From: Methylobacterium sp. SyP6R | Lineage (GTDB): Bacteria > Pseudomonadota > Alphaproteobacteria > Rhizobiales > Beijerinckiaceae | Direction of reading: 5' to 3' | DNA length: 64,000 nt | Assembly (NCBI RefSeq): GCF_019216885.1 | Contig: NZ_JAAQRC020000001.1 | Coordinates: 5,583,501-5,647,500 of the forward strand | In this document: positions 16,430 through 27,433 of the stretch, piece after piece | Position numbering within the stretch: position 1 is the first letter of the stretch | Layout of the letters: each line of letters starts with the position of its first letter | The notes under the pieces: generated by a model | What the model saw: only the letters and a program-made list of their open reading frames with translations | Databases searched by the model: none | What the model was told of the DNA's origin: nothing | Made by a program: the position numbers and the translations under genes

Positions 16430-16534
16430 TCTTCAGGACATCGCGTCGCGCATCCCCGGACCCATCCGGCGCCTCGCGGCGTTACCGTCGTCAGCCGCGG
16501 CCACGCTCGCCGCGCGACGGGAGCTTTTGAACAC

Positions 16535-17503
16535 ATGGCTCATGAGAGCAGCGGCGCGATCTACACCGCCGCCGGCGCCAACCTGGCGATCGCCGTGGCG
16601 AAGTTCGTCGGCGCCTTCCTCACCGGCTCGAGCGCCATGCTGGCCGAGGGCGTCCACTCGGTGGTCGACACCGCCAACCAGATCCTGCTGCTCGTCGGGC
16701 TGAAGCGGGCGCAGAAGCCGGCGGATGCCCGTTTCCCGTTCGGCTACGGCCGCGAAGTCTATTTCTACGCCTTCCTGGTGGCCCTGCTGATCTTCCTCGG
16801 CGGCGGCGCCTTCGCGGTCTACGAGGGCATCCACAAGCTCCAGCATCCCGAGCCCGCGGCGGATGCGGTGATCTTCGGGCGGACCATCCCGGGCTTCTAC
16901 GTGAACCTCGCGATCCTCGGCTTCGCGGTCGCGGCGGAAGGGTTCTCCTGCTTCGTCGCCCTCAAGGCGTTCTGGGGCGAGAAGGGCCGGCTGCCGCCGA
17001 TCACCGCGATCCGCCGCAGCAAGGACCCGGCCCTGTTCACCGTGCTGGTCGAGGACGTGGCGGCCCTGACCGGTCTCGTCGTGGCGCTCTCCGGCGTGAT
17101 CCTGGCCGAGGTCCTGGAAAAACCCGCCTTCGACGGCATCGCCTCGATCGTGATCGGGTTGATCCTGATCGGAATGGCGATCTTCCTGATGATCGAGACC
17201 CACGGCCTGCTCGTCGGGGAGGCGGCGGAGCCCGCGCTGGTCGCCGGCCTCCACGAGATCGTGCGGTCCGAGTCGGGGGTGCAGCACGTCAACGAGGTGC
17301 TGACGCAGCATCTCGGTCCCGCCGACATCCTGGTCAATGTCAGCCTCGACATGGACGACCGGCTCAGCGGCGGCGAGATCGAGCGCCTGGTCGGCCACCT
17401 GGAGACGCGGATGAAGGCCTTGAGCCCCAAGGTCCGGCGCGTCTTCATCGAGATCCAGTCCCGTCACGATGCGGTGGCGCGGCAGCCGGACAGGGTGGCC
17501 TGA
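16535..17503 (+). CDS. cation diffusion facilitator (CDF) family transporter
   Basis: Inner-membrane divalent metal/proton antiporter, 322 residues, with six hydrophobic helices and a C-terminal cytoplasmic domain (from about residue 215, with LLVGEAAEP and VLTQHLGPADILVNVSLD). The TM2 metal site HSVVD is intact. The equivalent TM5 site reads EDVAA instead of the usual HxxxD, as in the ZnT9-like branch, so substrate and mechanism may differ from zinc exporters such as YiiP. It starts 105 bp after the kinase and may be an independent gene. Confidence 0.9.
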   Translation: MAHESSGAIYTAAGANLAIAVAKFVGAFLTGSSAMLAEGVHSVVDTANQILLLVGLKRAQKPADARFPFGYGREVYFYAFLVALLIFLGGGAFAVYEGIHKLQHPEPAADAVIFGRTIPGFYVNLAILGFAVAAEGFSCFVALKAFWGEKGRLPPITAIRRSKDPALFTVLVEDVAALTGLVVALSGVILAEVLEKPAFDGIASIVIGLILIGMAIFLMIETHGLLVGEAAEPALVAGLHEIVRSESGVQHVNEVLTQHLGPADILVNVSLDMDDRLSGGEIERLVGHLETRMKALSPKVRRVFIEIQSRHDAVARQPDRVA

Positions 17504-17895
17504 TCCATCGTCGGCCCGTCGCGCGACGCGCAGGGCCGACCGCTGCCGGCGGCCGGCCCTGCGACAGATATCGTGATCGTGGCTCCGCGCTCAGAAGCCG
17601 GCTCTCGATAGATTTTTATGCAATTATTGGCAACAAAAATTCGAAAATTGCAACCTTGGGTATATTGCGGTTGATTGTATCGCGGTGAAATCCACAAGAA
17701 CTACCTCATTTGATCGCTGCGTTGCTGTTGCCAGCTTGCGGGATGGCCTGAGACTTGCCACCAAGTCTCAGGGACCGACGATCGCGCCGACGGACTTGGA
17801 TAGCGGACGGCCCTCAAGAAGACCGAGTGGCGGCACGGTGCCGGACCGGCTCGCTGCGACGCCTCCGTCCACCACACTCTCGAAGCGGAAATCCT
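17504..17895 (+). promoter_or_regulatory. AT-rich upstream region of the second mucR
   Basis: No gene found. A sharply AT-rich stretch (17608-17680) contains the inverted pair GCAATT...AATTGC and a TATATT hexamer at 17661. This resembles the low-GC tract before the first mucR, although the sequences do not align. It is a plausible promoter and MucR-binding region. Confidence 0.45.
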
Positions 17896-18324
17896 ATGAT
17901 GTCAGACGTGGATACTCACGATCAGGAGCCGGGCGAAATCGTCATGCTCACGGCCGATATCGTGTCGGCCTACGTGTCGAAGAACTCGGTGCCGGTCGGG
18001 GAGCTCGGCAGCCTGATCGCCGCGGTGCACGCCTCCCTCGAACGCGTCGCCGCACCGCCGGCGCCCGAGCCCGAGAAGCCCACGCCGCCCGTCCCGATCC
18101 GCAAGACCGTCACGCCGGACTACATCATCAGCCTGGAGGACGGTAAGCCCTACAAGTCGCTCAAGCGGCACCTGACCACCCGCGGCCTCTCGCCCGACCA
18201 GTACCGCCAGAAGTGGGGCCTGCCGCACGATTACCCGATGGTCGCCGCGACCTATGCCGCCCAGCGCTCGGAACTCGCCAAGAGTTCGGGCCTCGGCCAG
18301 CAGCGCAAGAACCGCGGGCGGTAA
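17896..18324 (+). CDS. mucR: MucR/Ros-family transcriptional regulator, copy 2
   Basis: 142-residue paralogue of the regulator at 10518. Residues from DIVSAYVSKNSVPVGEL to the end of the core are almost identical, including the Ser/Asp replacements of the zinc cysteines. The N-terminal about 20 residues and the C-terminal tail (QQRKNRGR, no AT-hook-like RGRP motif) differ. Two adjacent ATGs (17896 and 17899) are possible starts and the ribosome site is weak. The near-identity at DNA level suggests recent duplication or gene conversion. Confidence 0.9.
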   Translation: MMSDVDTHDQEPGEIVMLTADIVSAYVSKNSVPVGELGSLIAAVHASLERVAAPPAPEPEKPTPPVPIRKTVTPDYIISLEDGKPYKSLKRHLTTRGLSPDQYRQKWGLPHDYPMVAATYAAQRSELAKSSGLGQQRKNRGR

Positions 18325-18993
<669 letters not shown>

Positions 18994-19104
18994 GCCGTAA
19001 GCGGGCATATGTCATATCGCCGAGGCGATGTCACTACCCAAGTGGCTCCGTCACCACCTGCCCCGCCACCCTGCCAACCCTGCGTTAATCACGCTGGGCA
19101 GGCC

Positions 19105-19180
<76 letters not shown>

Positions 19181-19291
19181 GTCCGAGGCGGGTGCCTTGT
19201 AGGCCGGCCCTTCTCAGCCTGTCAATTCCCTTGGTGGGCCCGCCGCGATGCGATTGCGCGCGGGGTGTCCCGGGGCTCGCACGGACCACGC

Positions 19292-19579
19292 ATGCGCTCG
19301 ATTCTCTGGCTCATCGACAACATCATCACGCTCTACGTGTACCTGCTCATCGCCAGCGCCGTGCTGAGCTGGCTGGTGGCCTTCAACGTGGTCAACGTGC
19401 GCAACCCGATCGTGTCGCAGATCGGGGAGTTCCTGTTCCGGGTGACCGAGCCGGCCCTGCGGCCGATCCGGCGCATCCTGCCGAATCTCGGCGGCATCGA
19501 CATCTCGCCGATCATCCTGGTCCTCGGCCTGTTCTTCCTGCGCAACCTGATGTTCGAGCTCTTCGCCGGCATGGCGTAA
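19292..19579 (+). CDS. YggT family membrane protein
   Basis: 95-residue integral membrane protein of the YggT family, linked to osmotic or potassium stress and cell-division-associated complexes in other bacteria. Two hydrophobic helices are visible (about 8-28 and 72-92). The conserved region [25 protein letters not shown] between them is diagnostic (given here as [12 protein letters not shown] and GGIDISPI). It lies 21 bp upstream of a DUF167/YggU gene, a widely conserved pairing. Confidence 0.9.
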   Translation: MRSILWLIDNIITLYVYLLIASAVLSWLVAFNVVNVRNPIVSQIGEFLFRVTEPALRPIRRILPNLGGIDISPIILVLGLFFLRNLMFELFAGMA

Positions 19580-19600
19580 GAGCCTCGGCGTAGAACGGCC

Positions 19601-19951
19601 ATGAGCAGCCCGCCCTGGCGGGTCACCCCGACGGGACTCGAGGTCCGGGTCCGGGCCACCCCGCGGGGCGGGCGCGACGCCCTCGACGGCATCGAGATCC
19701 GGGACGACGGCGCCTCCGTGTTGAAGGTCCGGGTCCGGGCGGCACCGGAGGACGGCGCCGCCAATGCGGCGATCCGGGACGTGCTGCGGCGCGCTCTCGG
19801 CCTCCCGGCCTCCGCGGTGGCGCTCGCCACCGGGGCCACCGCGCGGATCAAGCTGTTTCGCATCGCCGGCGACGGGCCGGTCCTGGCGGCCCGGCTCGAC
19901 GCCCTGACCCATGGACCGCCCAAGGGCGCACCGTCCAAGGACGGGGCTTGA
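19601..19951 (+). CDS. DUF167 (YggU) family protein
   Basis: 116-residue cytoplasmic protein of the DUF167/YggU family, whose function is unknown. The family pattern is clear: LEVRVRATPRGGRDAL near the N-terminus, LKVRVRAAPEDGAANAAI in the middle and GATARIKLFRIAG at the end. It probably forms an operon with yggT. Confidence 0.9.
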   Translation: MSSPPWRVTPTGLEVRVRATPRGGRDALDGIEIRDDGASVLKVRVRAAPEDGAANAAIRDVLRRALGLPASAVALATGATARIKLFRIAGDGPVLAARLDALTHGPPKGAPSKDGA

Positions 19952-20087
19952 CCGTCGGGCGGGGCTGCCCCTCAGATCGCCGGAAGCGGCCGGTCCGTCC
20001 GGCCCGACACCACCAGAGCCTGCCGAACGCGTCACCGCGCCCGGCAGGCTCTCGCACGAGAGCCGAAGCGCGAGACGAGGGGCGACG

Positions 20088-21134
20088 ATGAAGACCAATC
20101 CGGGCCGTTTCTTCGAGGATTTCCGCCTCGGGGAGACCATCCGCCACGCCACGCCGCGCACGATCACCACCGGCGACGTGGCGCTCTACACCGCGCTCTA
20201 CGGCCCGCGCTTCGCGGTTCAATCCTCCGACGCCTTCGCGGCGGCCTTCGGCTACGCCCGGGCTCCCCTCGACGACCTGCTGGTCTTCCACGTCGTGTTC
20301 GGCAAGACGGTGCCGGACATCTCGCTCAACGCGGTCGCCAATCTCGGCTACGCGGAAGGGCGCTTCCTGCGCCCGGTCTATCCGGGCGAAACCCTGAACT
20401 CGGTCTCCGAGGTCATCGGCCTCAAGGAGAGCTCGAACCGCCAGACCGGCGTCGTCTATGTCCGCTCCACCGGCTATGACGCGCACGGCGAGGCGGTGCT
20501 GAGCTATTGCCGCTGGGTGCTGGTGCGCAAGCGCGACCCCGAGGCCAAGATCGCCGAGGAGGCGGTGCCGAGCCTCGCCAAGGCGGTGGCGCCGGAGGAT
20601 CTGGCCGCCGCCCTGCCGCCCCTGAACGCGCAAGGTTACGATCTCGGCCTCGCCGGCAGCCCGTACCGCTTCGGCGACTACCAGGTCGGCGAGCGCATCG
20701 ACCACGTCGACGGCATGACCGTCGAGGAGGCCGAGCACCAGATCGCCACCCGGCTGTTCCAGAACACCGCCAAGGTCCATTTCGACGGCTTTGCGGCCAA
20801 GGACACCCGATTCGGCAAGCGACTGATCTATGGCGGCCACGTCATCTCGCTCGCCCGCGCCTTGAGCTTCAACGGGCTCGGCAACGCCTTCTCGATCGCC
20901 GGCATCAATGCCGGGCGCCACGTCGCGCCGCTGTTTGCCGGCGACACGGTCTATGCCTGGAGCGAGGTGGCGGCGGTGGCCGAGCTTCCCGGGCGCAGCG
21001 ATGTCGGGGCGCTGCGCCTGCGCACCGTCGCCACCAAGAACCAGTCCTGCGCCACCCATCCGGACAAGGTCGGGGACGCCACCGACCCGGCGGTCATCCT
21101 CGACCTCGATTACTGGGTGCTGATGCCGCGCTGA
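20088..21134 (+). CDS. mch: mesaconyl-CoA hydratase (two-MaoC-domain protein)
   Basis: Hydrates mesaconyl-C1-CoA to beta-methylmalyl-CoA in the ethylmalonyl-CoA pathway, which regenerates glyoxylate during growth on C1 and C2 compounds in methylotrophic alphaproteobacteria. The 348-residue protein has two hot-dog domains. The N-terminal sequence NPGRFFEDFRLGETIRHATP and the block PLDDLLVFHVVFGKTVPDIS are characteristic of this enzyme. The second domain includes FGKRLIYGGHVISLARAL. The ATG at 20088 aligns with known family starts. It stands alone here, away from other pathway genes. Confidence 0.88.
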   Translation: MKTNPGRFFEDFRLGETIRHATPRTITTGDVALYTALYGPRFAVQSSDAFAAAFGYARAPLDDLLVFHVVFGKTVPDISLNAVANLGYAEGRFLRPVYPGETLNSVSEVIGLKESSNRQTGVVYVRSTGYDAHGEAVLSYCRWVLVRKRDPEAKIAEEAVPSLAKAVAPEDLAAALPPLNAQGYDLGLAGSPYRFGDYQVGERIDHVDGMTVEEAEHQIATRLFQNTAKVHFDGFAAKDTRFGKRLIYGGHVISLARALSFNGLGNAFSIAGINAGRHVAPLFAGDTVYAWSEVAAVAELPGRSDVGALRLRTVATKNQSCATHPDKVGDATDPAVILDLDYWVLMPR

Positions 21135-21347
21135 GCGCATCGCGGGGGGCGTCGTCCGGCGAAGTCGAAGGCTTTGCCGGGCGACGAAGATTGGCTTTGC
21201 CCTTACGCCAGGACGCTGCCTGGCGACCGCGACCACTCACACAGGCGGAACGCTCGGACAAGCGGGCAAGCATCTCTCAACCCTAACGTAACGTCTTCTT
21301 CATTGTCGAGCCGTAAGGTTTCTCCAGGGACGACCGGACGACGACAG

Positions 21348-22634
21348 ATGCTGAAGCGCTTCTCACCGAAAAACGAGTTCTTGGAGCTGCTCGCAACGCG
21401 TGCAGGCGTGGGCTTGTGGGAGGTTGTGCCGTATCGGGGCGAGCTCACCCACCCGAAAACCACCGTGACCTGGACACCGGAGTTGCGGCGCGTCCTCGGC
21501 TACAAGACGATCGAGGAATTTCCGAACACGCTGGAGGCGTGGTCGAGCCGGATCTATCCCGCCGATTTCGATCACATCATGTCCGCGTTCGCCGCCTCGA
21601 TCAAAGACGCGAAGAACCAGGGCGCATACGACGTCAAGTACCGGATCGTGATGCCGGACGGCAAGCCGCGCTGGTTCCGCGCCACCGGTGGCGCCAATTA
21701 CGACGAGAACGGCATCCCGACGCGGATCTGCGGCTCCCTCGTCGACATCGACGAGGAGATGAACATCAAGATCCGCGACGAGGAACGGGCGAAGCGGCTG
21801 GAGGAGCTGGTGACCGGCTTCACCCGGGACTCTGCGGCCCTGTTCGCCACCCTGTCGAATGCCGCCACGGAGATGAACGCCGCTGCCGCCTCGATGGCCG
21901 GGACGGCGAGCCAGACCAGCGCCCGCTCGACGGAAGTCGCGGGATCCGCCCAGCAGACCTCGACCAATATCGGCACCGTCGCGGCGGCCTCCGAGCAACT
22001 CGGCAGCTCGGTCAACGAGATCGGGCGCCAGGTCCAGGGCTCGGCGAGCCTCGCCGAGGCGGCGGTGGTCGAGGCGGATTCGACCGCGCGCCTGGTGCAG
22101 GAACTGAGCGGCGCGGTGAGCAAGATCGGCGACGTCGTCAGCCTGATCTCCTCGATCGCCGGGCAGACCAACCTGCTCGCGCTCAACGCGACGATCGAGG
22201 CGGCCCGGGCGGGCGAGGCGGGCCGCGGCTTCGCGGTCGTCGCCGCCGAGGTCAAGGAACTCGCCAACCAGACCGCCAAGGCGACCGACGAGATCTCGGC
22301 GCAGATCACCCGGATCCAGGATTCGACCGCGCAGGCGGTCTCGGCGATCGGCGGCTTCGGCACGCGGATCCGCGAGATCAGCAGCGTGACGACGGCGATC
22401 GCCGCCGCGGTCGAGGAGCAGAACGCCGCGACCCAGGAGATCGTCCGCAACGTCGCCCAGGCGGCGACCGGCGCCGGCGACGTGATGACCGGGACGGCCG
22501 GCGTCTCGGCCTCCGCCGCCGAGACCGGCGAGACTGCGGCGCGGGTGATCACCGCCTCGTCGCAGGTCTCGGAGCGCTCGCGCGAGCTGAACGCCCAGAC
22601 CGACGCGTTCCTGCACGCGATGCGGGCGGCCTGA
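21348..22634 (+). CDS. soluble PAS-domain methyl-accepting chemotaxis protein
   Basis: Cytoplasmic chemoreceptor of 428 residues with no transmembrane helix. A PAS/PAC sensor domain (about 10-140, with [11 protein letters not shown] and [18 protein letters not shown]) may bind a cofactor or metabolite. The C-terminal half is the coiled-coil signalling domain. Its tip [20 protein letters not shown] contacts CheA/CheW, and [10 protein letters not shown] matches a methylation helix. No other chemotaxis gene is adjacent. Confidence 0.92.
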   Translation: MLKRFSPKNEFLELLATRAGVGLWEVVPYRGELTHPKTTVTWTPELRRVLGYKTIEEFPNTLEAWSSRIYPADFDHIMSAFAASIKDAKNQGAYDVKYRIVMPDGKPRWFRATGGANYDENGIPTRICGSLVDIDEEMNIKIRDEERAKRLEELVTGFTRDSAALFATLSNAATEMNAAAASMAGTASQTSARSTEVAGSAQQTSTNIGTVAAASEQLGSSVNEIGRQVQGSASLAEAAVVEADSTARLVQELSGAVSKIGDVVSLISSIAGQTNLLALNATIEAARAGEAGRGFAVVAAEVKELANQTAKATDEISAQITRIQDSTAQAVSAIGGFGTRIREISSVTTAIAAAVEEQNAATQEIVRNVAQAATGAGDVMTGTAGVSASAAETGETAARVITASSQVSERSRELNAQTDAFLHAMRAA

Positions 22635-22667
22635 GCAAAGGCCACCCACCGCCGCCCGGAGTCGCCG

Positions 22668-23126
22668 TCAGGCGGCGGTCCGGGCGGCGGTGAAGCGGCG
22701 GAACGCCTCCAGGGTCTCGCCGCTGACATGGTGCTCGATGCCCTCGGCATCGCAGCGCGCCACGTCCGGGCTGACGCCGAGCGCCAGCAGGAACGATTCG
22801 ACGATGCGGTGGCGCTCCCGCGCCTCCGCGGCCAGCGTCCGGCCGGCCTCGGTGAGGAACACCCCGCGATAGGGCCGCTGCTGCACCAGGCCGTCCTCGG
22901 CCAGGCGCTTGAGCATCTTGGCCACCGTCGGCTGCGCCACGCCGAGGCGGGCCGCGATGTCGACCTGGCGCGCCTCGCCGCCATCGCCGATCAGGTCGGC
23001 GATCAGCTCGACGTAATCCTCCACCAGTTCGAGCCGGCGCGCCTCGCGCACCTGCCGGAAGCCGGCGGAATGCGCCTCGGCATCGACCAGGGCGGCGGGC
23101 TCGTGCGGGCGATCGGTGTCCTGCAT
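22668..23126 (-). CDS. mntR: manganese-responsive regulator MntR (DtxR/MntR family)
   Basis: 152-residue metal-dependent repressor that controls manganese import. The winged helix is seen in [20 protein letters not shown] and the wing in [15 protein letters not shown]. The dimerisation/metal domain has [29 protein letters not shown] and a C-terminal helix, matching E. coli-type MntR. No mntH or other manganese gene is next to it, so its target lies elsewhere. It converges with the chemoreceptor gene. Confidence 0.9.
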   Translation of the reverse strand: MQDTDRPHEPAALVDAEAHSAGFRQVREARRLELVEDYVELIADLIGDGGEARQVDIAARLGVAQPTVAKMLKRLAEDGLVQQRPYRGVFLTEAGRTLAAEARERHRIVESFLLALGVSPDVARCDAEGIEHHVSGETLEAFRRFTAARTAA

Positions 23127-23295
23127 GGGGTGGGGTCGTCCGCCTCGTTCATTCGCATCGGTGTCACCGCACTCTTACCCGAGGACGGGCCGGGTGTGCA
23201 GGGCCTGAAGGCACGCCCTCCGAGCCTTCACCCCAGGTCCGTAACCTCAGGTCCGTCACCCCAGGTCCGCATCGGCTCCGGTCCCGGATGCACCT

Positions 23296-24186
23296 TCATT
23301 CCTGCGGCGCCCGCAGATGGGCGACGAAATCCTGCGCGAAGGGGGGCAGGGCGGCGAGATCGCGCAGGCAGATCGTCAGGTCGCGCACCGCCCAAGGATC
23401 CTCCAGGGCCACGATGGCGATCGCCATGGTGCGGGCGGCCCGGCGCGCGGTCGTCTCCGGCACGATGCCGAGGCCGACCCGGCACTCGACCAGGCGGCAG
23501 ACCGCGTCGAAGCCGCGCAGTTGCACCCGCAGGCGCAGGGGCTGACCGCTGCGGCCCGCCTTGCCGGCGAGGAAACGAGTCAGCGCGCTTGCGCGATCGA
23601 GCCCGACGAGATCGTGGCCGAGCACCTCGGCGAAGGGTACGGAGGCCCGCTCGGCCAGGGGATGGCCGTCCGCCACCACCAGCACGAACCGGTCGCGGCG
23701 GAACGGATGGGTCTCGAGGCTGCCGGTCTCGACCGTGCCGGCGACGAGGCCGAGATCCGCCGCGCCCTCGGCGACGAGCCCGACGATCTCGTCCGACAGG
23801 CGCTCCTCGATGTCGACGCTGACGCCCGGATGCAGGGCGAGATAGGCCGAGAGCACCTCCGGCAGGAACTCCGTCAGGGCGTTGGTGTTCGACAGGACCC
23901 GGATCTGCCCCGCCGCCCCGCCCGCGAAGGCGGCGAGATCCCCTTGCAGCCGCTCGACATTGCCGAGGATCTGGCGAGCATGGGTCAAGAGCGTGCGCCC
24001 GGCAGGCGTCGGGGTCACGCCGAGCCGCGCCCGGGTGAGGAGGGCAGCGCCGAGCGAGGCCTCCATGCTGCGGATGCGGTGGCTCGCCGCGGCGAGCGCC
24101 AGGTTCGCCCGGGCGGCGCCATGGGTGATCGAGCCCGCCTCGACCACGTGGCGGAACAGGCTGAGATCGACGAGATCGAAATGCAT
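23296..24186 (-). CDS. LysR-family transcriptional regulator
   Basis: 296-residue LysR regulator: an N-terminal winged helix (about 1-65; FRHVVEAGSITHGAARANLA, HRIRSMEASLGAALLTR) and a two-lobed co-inducer domain (about 90-290). The target is unknown. It is transcribed away from sdhC about 285 bp upstream of that gene, so sdh regulation is possible but unproven. The ATG at 24186 is chosen because the upstream frame lacks family similarity. Confidence 0.9.
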   Translation of the reverse strand: MHFDLVDLSLFRHVVEAGSITHGAARANLALAAASHRIRSMEASLGAALLTRARLGVTPTPAGRTLLTHARQILGNVERLQGDLAAFAGGAAGQIRVLSNTNALTEFLPEVLSAYLALHPGVSVDIEERLSDEIVGLVAEGAADLGLVAGTVETGSLETHPFRRDRFVLVVADGHPLAERASVPFAEVLGHDLVGLDRASALTRFLAGKAGRSGQPLRLRVQLRGFDAVCRLVECRVGLGIVPETTARRAARTMAIAIVALEDPWAVRDLTICLRDLAALPPFAQDFVAHLRAPQE

Positions 24187-24470
24187 GGCGGCGTCTGCCT
24201 CCCTCGGGCGACGGCCCGTTCCCGGCCTATCGTTTCGCCGGCCGCGAAGGTAGATCGGACCGTGTTGCGATGACCAGGGGTGTTCACGGCCTTCGTCATT
24301 GGCGAAGGCTGGGTCAACGAGAGCCGCATTGCGAATTGGACGCGTTCCAGAGAGACAGGCGGACGCGTCTGTCACTCGCGCAGGGTCGCGGCCACGTTGC
24401 GCTCGCGCGACGGAGCCGGTAGGTGACCCAGTTTAGAGCCGGTACAGACCAGGGAATTCCGAGGATCACG

Positions 24471-24890
24471 ATGGCGGACACCGCAAGGCCCACCAACCCC
24501 GCCGGCAGACCGGTCGTGCGACCGCTCTCGCCCCACCTCCAGATCTACCGCTGGACCTGGACCATGGCGATGTCGGTGGCTCACCGCATCACCGGCGTCG
24601 CGCTCTACGGCGGCACCGCGCTGCTGGCGATCTGGCTCGTGGCGCTCGCCGCCGGCCCGGGCGCCTACGGCCCGGTGGCGTGGTTCTTCGGCTCGATCCT
24701 CGGGCGGCTGATCCTGTTCGTCTATACCTGGATCCTGCTGCACCACATGCTCGGCGGCATCCGCCACCTGGTCTGGGATTTCGGCCACGGCATGGAGCCT
24801 GGCACCCGCATCGCGATGGCCCGCTTCACCCTGATCGGCTCGACCGCCCTGACGGTGCTGATCTGGCTCGTCGCCCTCGTGGCGCGCTGA
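24471..24890 (+). CDS. sdhC: succinate dehydrogenase cytochrome b556 subunit
   Basis: Membrane anchor of complex II, which passes electrons from succinate to ubiquinone through heme b. The 139-residue protein has three hydrophobic helices. It carries the SdhC hallmarks LSPHLQIYRW, SVAHRITGVALY and the heme-ligand region LLHHMLGGIRHLVWD. GAGGA 5 bases upstream supports this ATG. It is first gene of the sdhCDA-x-x-B operon. Confidence 0.95.
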   Translation: MADTARPTNPAGRPVVRPLSPHLQIYRWTWTMAMSVAHRITGVALYGGTALLAIWLVALAAGPGAYGPVAWFFGSILGRLILFVYTWILLHHMLGGIRHLVWDFGHGMEPGTRIAMARFTLIGSTALTVLIWLVALVAR

Positions 24891-24905
24891 CAAGGACGAC
24901 GACAG

Positions 24906-25307
24906 ATGGCCGAACCCCGTCCCTCGATCCGCACCGCCCGCGCCCGCATCAGCGGCCTCGGCGCCGCCCATCACGGCACCCGCGAATGGTGGATGCACCG
25001 CGTCACCGCGGTCGCCAACGTGCCCCTCGTCCTCGCCTTCGTGGTGATCGTCGCCCTGATGGCCGGCCGGCCCTACCCGGCGGCGGTCGCCCTGGTGTCG
25101 CACCCGCTGGTGGCGATCCTGCTCATCCTTGGCGTCCTGTCGGTCACCAACCACATGCGGATGGGCTTGCAGATCGTCATCGAGGACTATGTCCACGACA
25201 AGGGCCTGCGCATCGCCGCGGTCATCGCCAACAACTTCTACTGCGTCGTCGTCGCGGTCGCCTGCCTCTACGCCATCGTGCGCGTGAGCCTGCGGGCCCT
25301 CGTGTAA
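24906..25307 (+). CDS. sdhD: succinate dehydrogenase hydrophobic membrane anchor subunit
   Basis: Second membrane subunit of complex II, 133 residues with three helices. [19 protein letters not shown] and THE segment [19 protein letters not shown] match SdhD, including the heme-ligand histidine region. It begins 15 bp after sdhC and 37 bp before sdhA, consistent with one operon. Confidence 0.95.
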   Translation: MAEPRPSIRTARARISGLGAAHHGTREWWMHRVTAVANVPLVLAFVVIVALMAGRPYPAAVALVSHPLVAILLILGVLSVTNHMRMGLQIVIEDYVHDKGLRIAAVIANNFYCVVVAVACLYAIVRVSLRALV

Positions 25308-25344
25308 CGACAGACCGCGTCACGCCAGAACGGGAACCTCGCCC

Positions 25345-27171
25345 ATGGCCTCCACCGCTTCCGCCGCGCCGGCCCAGAACGGCAAGGCGTACACCATCAT
25401 CGACCACAGCTTCGACGTCGTGATCGTCGGCGCCGGCGGCGCCGGCCTGCGCGCCACGGTCGGCTGCTCGCAGGCCGGGCTTCGCACCGCCTGCATCACC
25501 AAGGTGTTCCCGACCCGCTCGCACACCGTGGCGGCGCAGGGCGGCATCTCGGCCTCGCTCGGCAACATGGGCCCGGACGACTGGCGCTGGCACATGTACG
25601 ACACCGTGAAGGGGTCGGACTGGCTCGGCGACCAGGACGCGATCGAGTACCTGGTGCGCAACGCGCCGGCCGCGGTCTACGAGCTCGAGCATTGGGGCGT
25701 GCCGTTCTCGCGCACCGCCGAGGGCAAGATCTACCAGCGCCCGTTCGGCGGCATGACCACCGATTACGGCAAGGGCACCGCCCAGCGCACCTGCGCAGCG
25801 GCCGACCGCACCGGTCACGCCATGCTGCACACCCTCTACGGCCAGGCCGTGAAGGCGCAGACCAACTTCTTCATCGAGTACTTCGCCCTCGACCTGATCA
25901 TGGACGAGGAGGGCCGCTGCCGCGGCGTCATCGCCATCGACCAGGCGACCGGCGAGATCCACCGCTTCCGCGCCGCCACGACGGTGCTGGCCACCGGCGG
26001 CTACGGCCGGGCCTATTTCTCGGCGACCTCGGCCCATACCTGCACCGGCGACGGCAACGCCATGGTGCTGCGGGCGGGCCTGGCGCTCGAGGACATGGAG
26101 TTCGTCCAGTTCCACCCGACCGGCATCTACGGCGCCGGCTGCCTCATCACCGAGGGCTCGCGCGGCGAGGGCGGCTACCTCACCAATTCCGAGGGTGAGC
26201 GCTTCATGGAGCGCTACGCGCCGTCCGCCAAGGATCTCGCCTCCCGCGACGTGGTCTCCCGCTCCATGACCATGGAGATCCGCGCCGGCCGCGGCGTGGG
26301 CAAGAACAAGGACCACATCTTCCTCCACCTCGACCACCTCGACCCGAAGATCCTGCACGAGCGCCTGCCCGGCATCTCGGAGAGCGCGAAGATCTTCGCC
26401 GGCGTCGACGTGACCAAGGAGCCGATCCCGGTCATCCCGACCGTCCACTACAACATGGGCGGCATCCCGACGAACTTCCACGGCGAGGTGCTGACCCTGA
26501 AGAACGGCAACCCCGACCACGTGGTGCCGGGCCTGATGGCGATCGGCGAGGCGGCCTGCGTCTCGGTCCACGGCGCCAACCGCCTCGGGTCCAACTCGCT
26601 CATCGACCTTGTGGTGTTCGGCCGCGCCGCGGGCCTGCGCTGCGCCGAGACGGTGGAGAAGGGCGGCCGCCTGCCGGAACTGCCCAAGGACTCCGCCGAC
26701 AAGGCGCTCGGCCGCCTCGACCGCTTCCGCTACGCCAATGGCGGCACGCCGACGGCGGAGCTGCGCCTCGAAATGCAGAAGACGATGCAGAACAACTGCG
26801 CCGTGTTCCGCACCGGCGAGGTGCTGGAGGAGGGCAGGGGCCTGATCAACAAGGTCTGGGCCGGCACCGACGACGTGAAGGTGACCGACCGCTCGCTGGT
26901 CTGGAACACCGACCTGCTGGAGACCCTGGAATACGACAACCTGATCGGCCAGGCCGTCGTCACCATGGAATCCGCCGCCAACCGGACCGAGTCGCGCGGC
27001 GCGCATGCCCGCGAGGACTTCCCGGACCGCGACGACAAGCAGTGGATGAAGCACACGCTCGCCTGGCTCGACCCCGACGCCCGCAAAGTCGCGATCGATT
27101 ACCGGCCGGTCCACACCTACACGATGTCGAACGACATCGCGTATATCGAGCCGAAGGCCCGCGTGTACTGA
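25345..27171 (+). CDS. sdhA: succinate dehydrogenase flavoprotein subunit
   Basis: Catalytic flavoprotein of complex II, oxidising succinate to fumarate. The 608-residue protein has the FAD dinucleotide motif [12 protein letters not shown], the covalent-FAD histidine in [10 protein letters not shown], the substrate-site stretch [19 protein letters not shown], and [18 protein letters not shown]. Length and motifs are standard. In most relatives sdhB follows directly; here two small genes intervene. Confidence 0.97.
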   Translation: MASTASAAPAQNGKAYTIIDHSFDVVIVGAGGAGLRATVGCSQAGLRTACITKVFPTRSHTVAAQGGISASLGNMGPDDWRWHMYDTVKGSDWLGDQDAIEYLVRNAPAAVYELEHWGVPFSRTAEGKIYQRPFGGMTTDYGKGTAQRTCAAADRTGHAMLHTLYGQAVKAQTNFFIEYFALDLIMDEEGRCRGVIAIDQATGEIHRFRAATTVLATGGYGRAYFSATSAHTCTGDGNAMVLRAGLALEDMEFVQFHPTGIYGAGCLITEGSRGEGGYLTNSEGERFMERYAPSAKDLASRDVVSRSMTMEIRAGRGVGKNKDHIFLHLDHLDPKILHERLPGISESAKIFAGVDVTKEPIPVIPTVHYNMGGIPTNFHGEVLTLKNGNPDHVVPGLMAIGEAACVSVHGANRLGSNSLIDLVVFGRAAGLRCAETVEKGGRLPELPKDSADKALGRLDRFRYANGGTPTAELRLEMQKTMQNNCAVFRTGEVLEEGRGLINKVWAGTDDVKVTDRSLVWNTDLLETLEYDNLIGQAVVTMESAANRTESRGAHAREDFPDRDDKQWMKHTLAWLDPDARKVAIDYRPVHTYTMSNDIAYIEPKARVY

Positions 27172-27199
27172 GGCCGCCAGGGCCGGCTTGGAGGGATCG

Positions 27200-27433
27200 A
27201 TGACCGAGTTCCCCCGGATCACCCGCAACCCGGCCGTCATGGCCGGGAAAGCCTGCATCCGCGGCAAGCGGGTGACGGTCGCGATGATCCTGGGGAATCT
27301 CGGTGAGGGCGTCGGCATCGACGAGTTGCTGGTGGCCTATCCCTATATCGAGCGCGAGGACGTGCTCGAGGCCCTCCGCTACGCGGCCTGGATGGCACAG
27401 GAGCGCGAGATCGCTCTCGAGCCGGCGGCGTGA
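27200..27433 (+). CDS. DUF433 (COG2442) antitoxin-like protein
   Basis: 77-residue protein of the DUF433 family, predicted antitoxins with a helix-turn-helix-like fold. Family landmarks are ITRNPAVMAGKACIRGKRVTV near the start (the pattern NPxVxxGKPxIRGxRxxV) and AYPYIEREDVLEALRYAAW at the end. GAGGG upstream supports this ATG. The stop overlaps the start of the next gene (GTGA), typical of toxin-antitoxin pairs. It sits inside the sdh operon between sdhA and sdhB. Confidence 0.88.
   Translation: MTEFPRITRNPAVMAGKACIRGKRVTVAMILGNLGEGVGIDELLVAYPYIEREDVLEALRYAAWMAQEREIALEPAA

Noticed and set aside
25222..27318. A 698-codon frame antisense to sdhA
   Set aside because: The opposite strand encodes a textbook flavoprotein. 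Long antisense frames are expected in GC-rich coding DNA, and its translation is low-complexity with no motifs.
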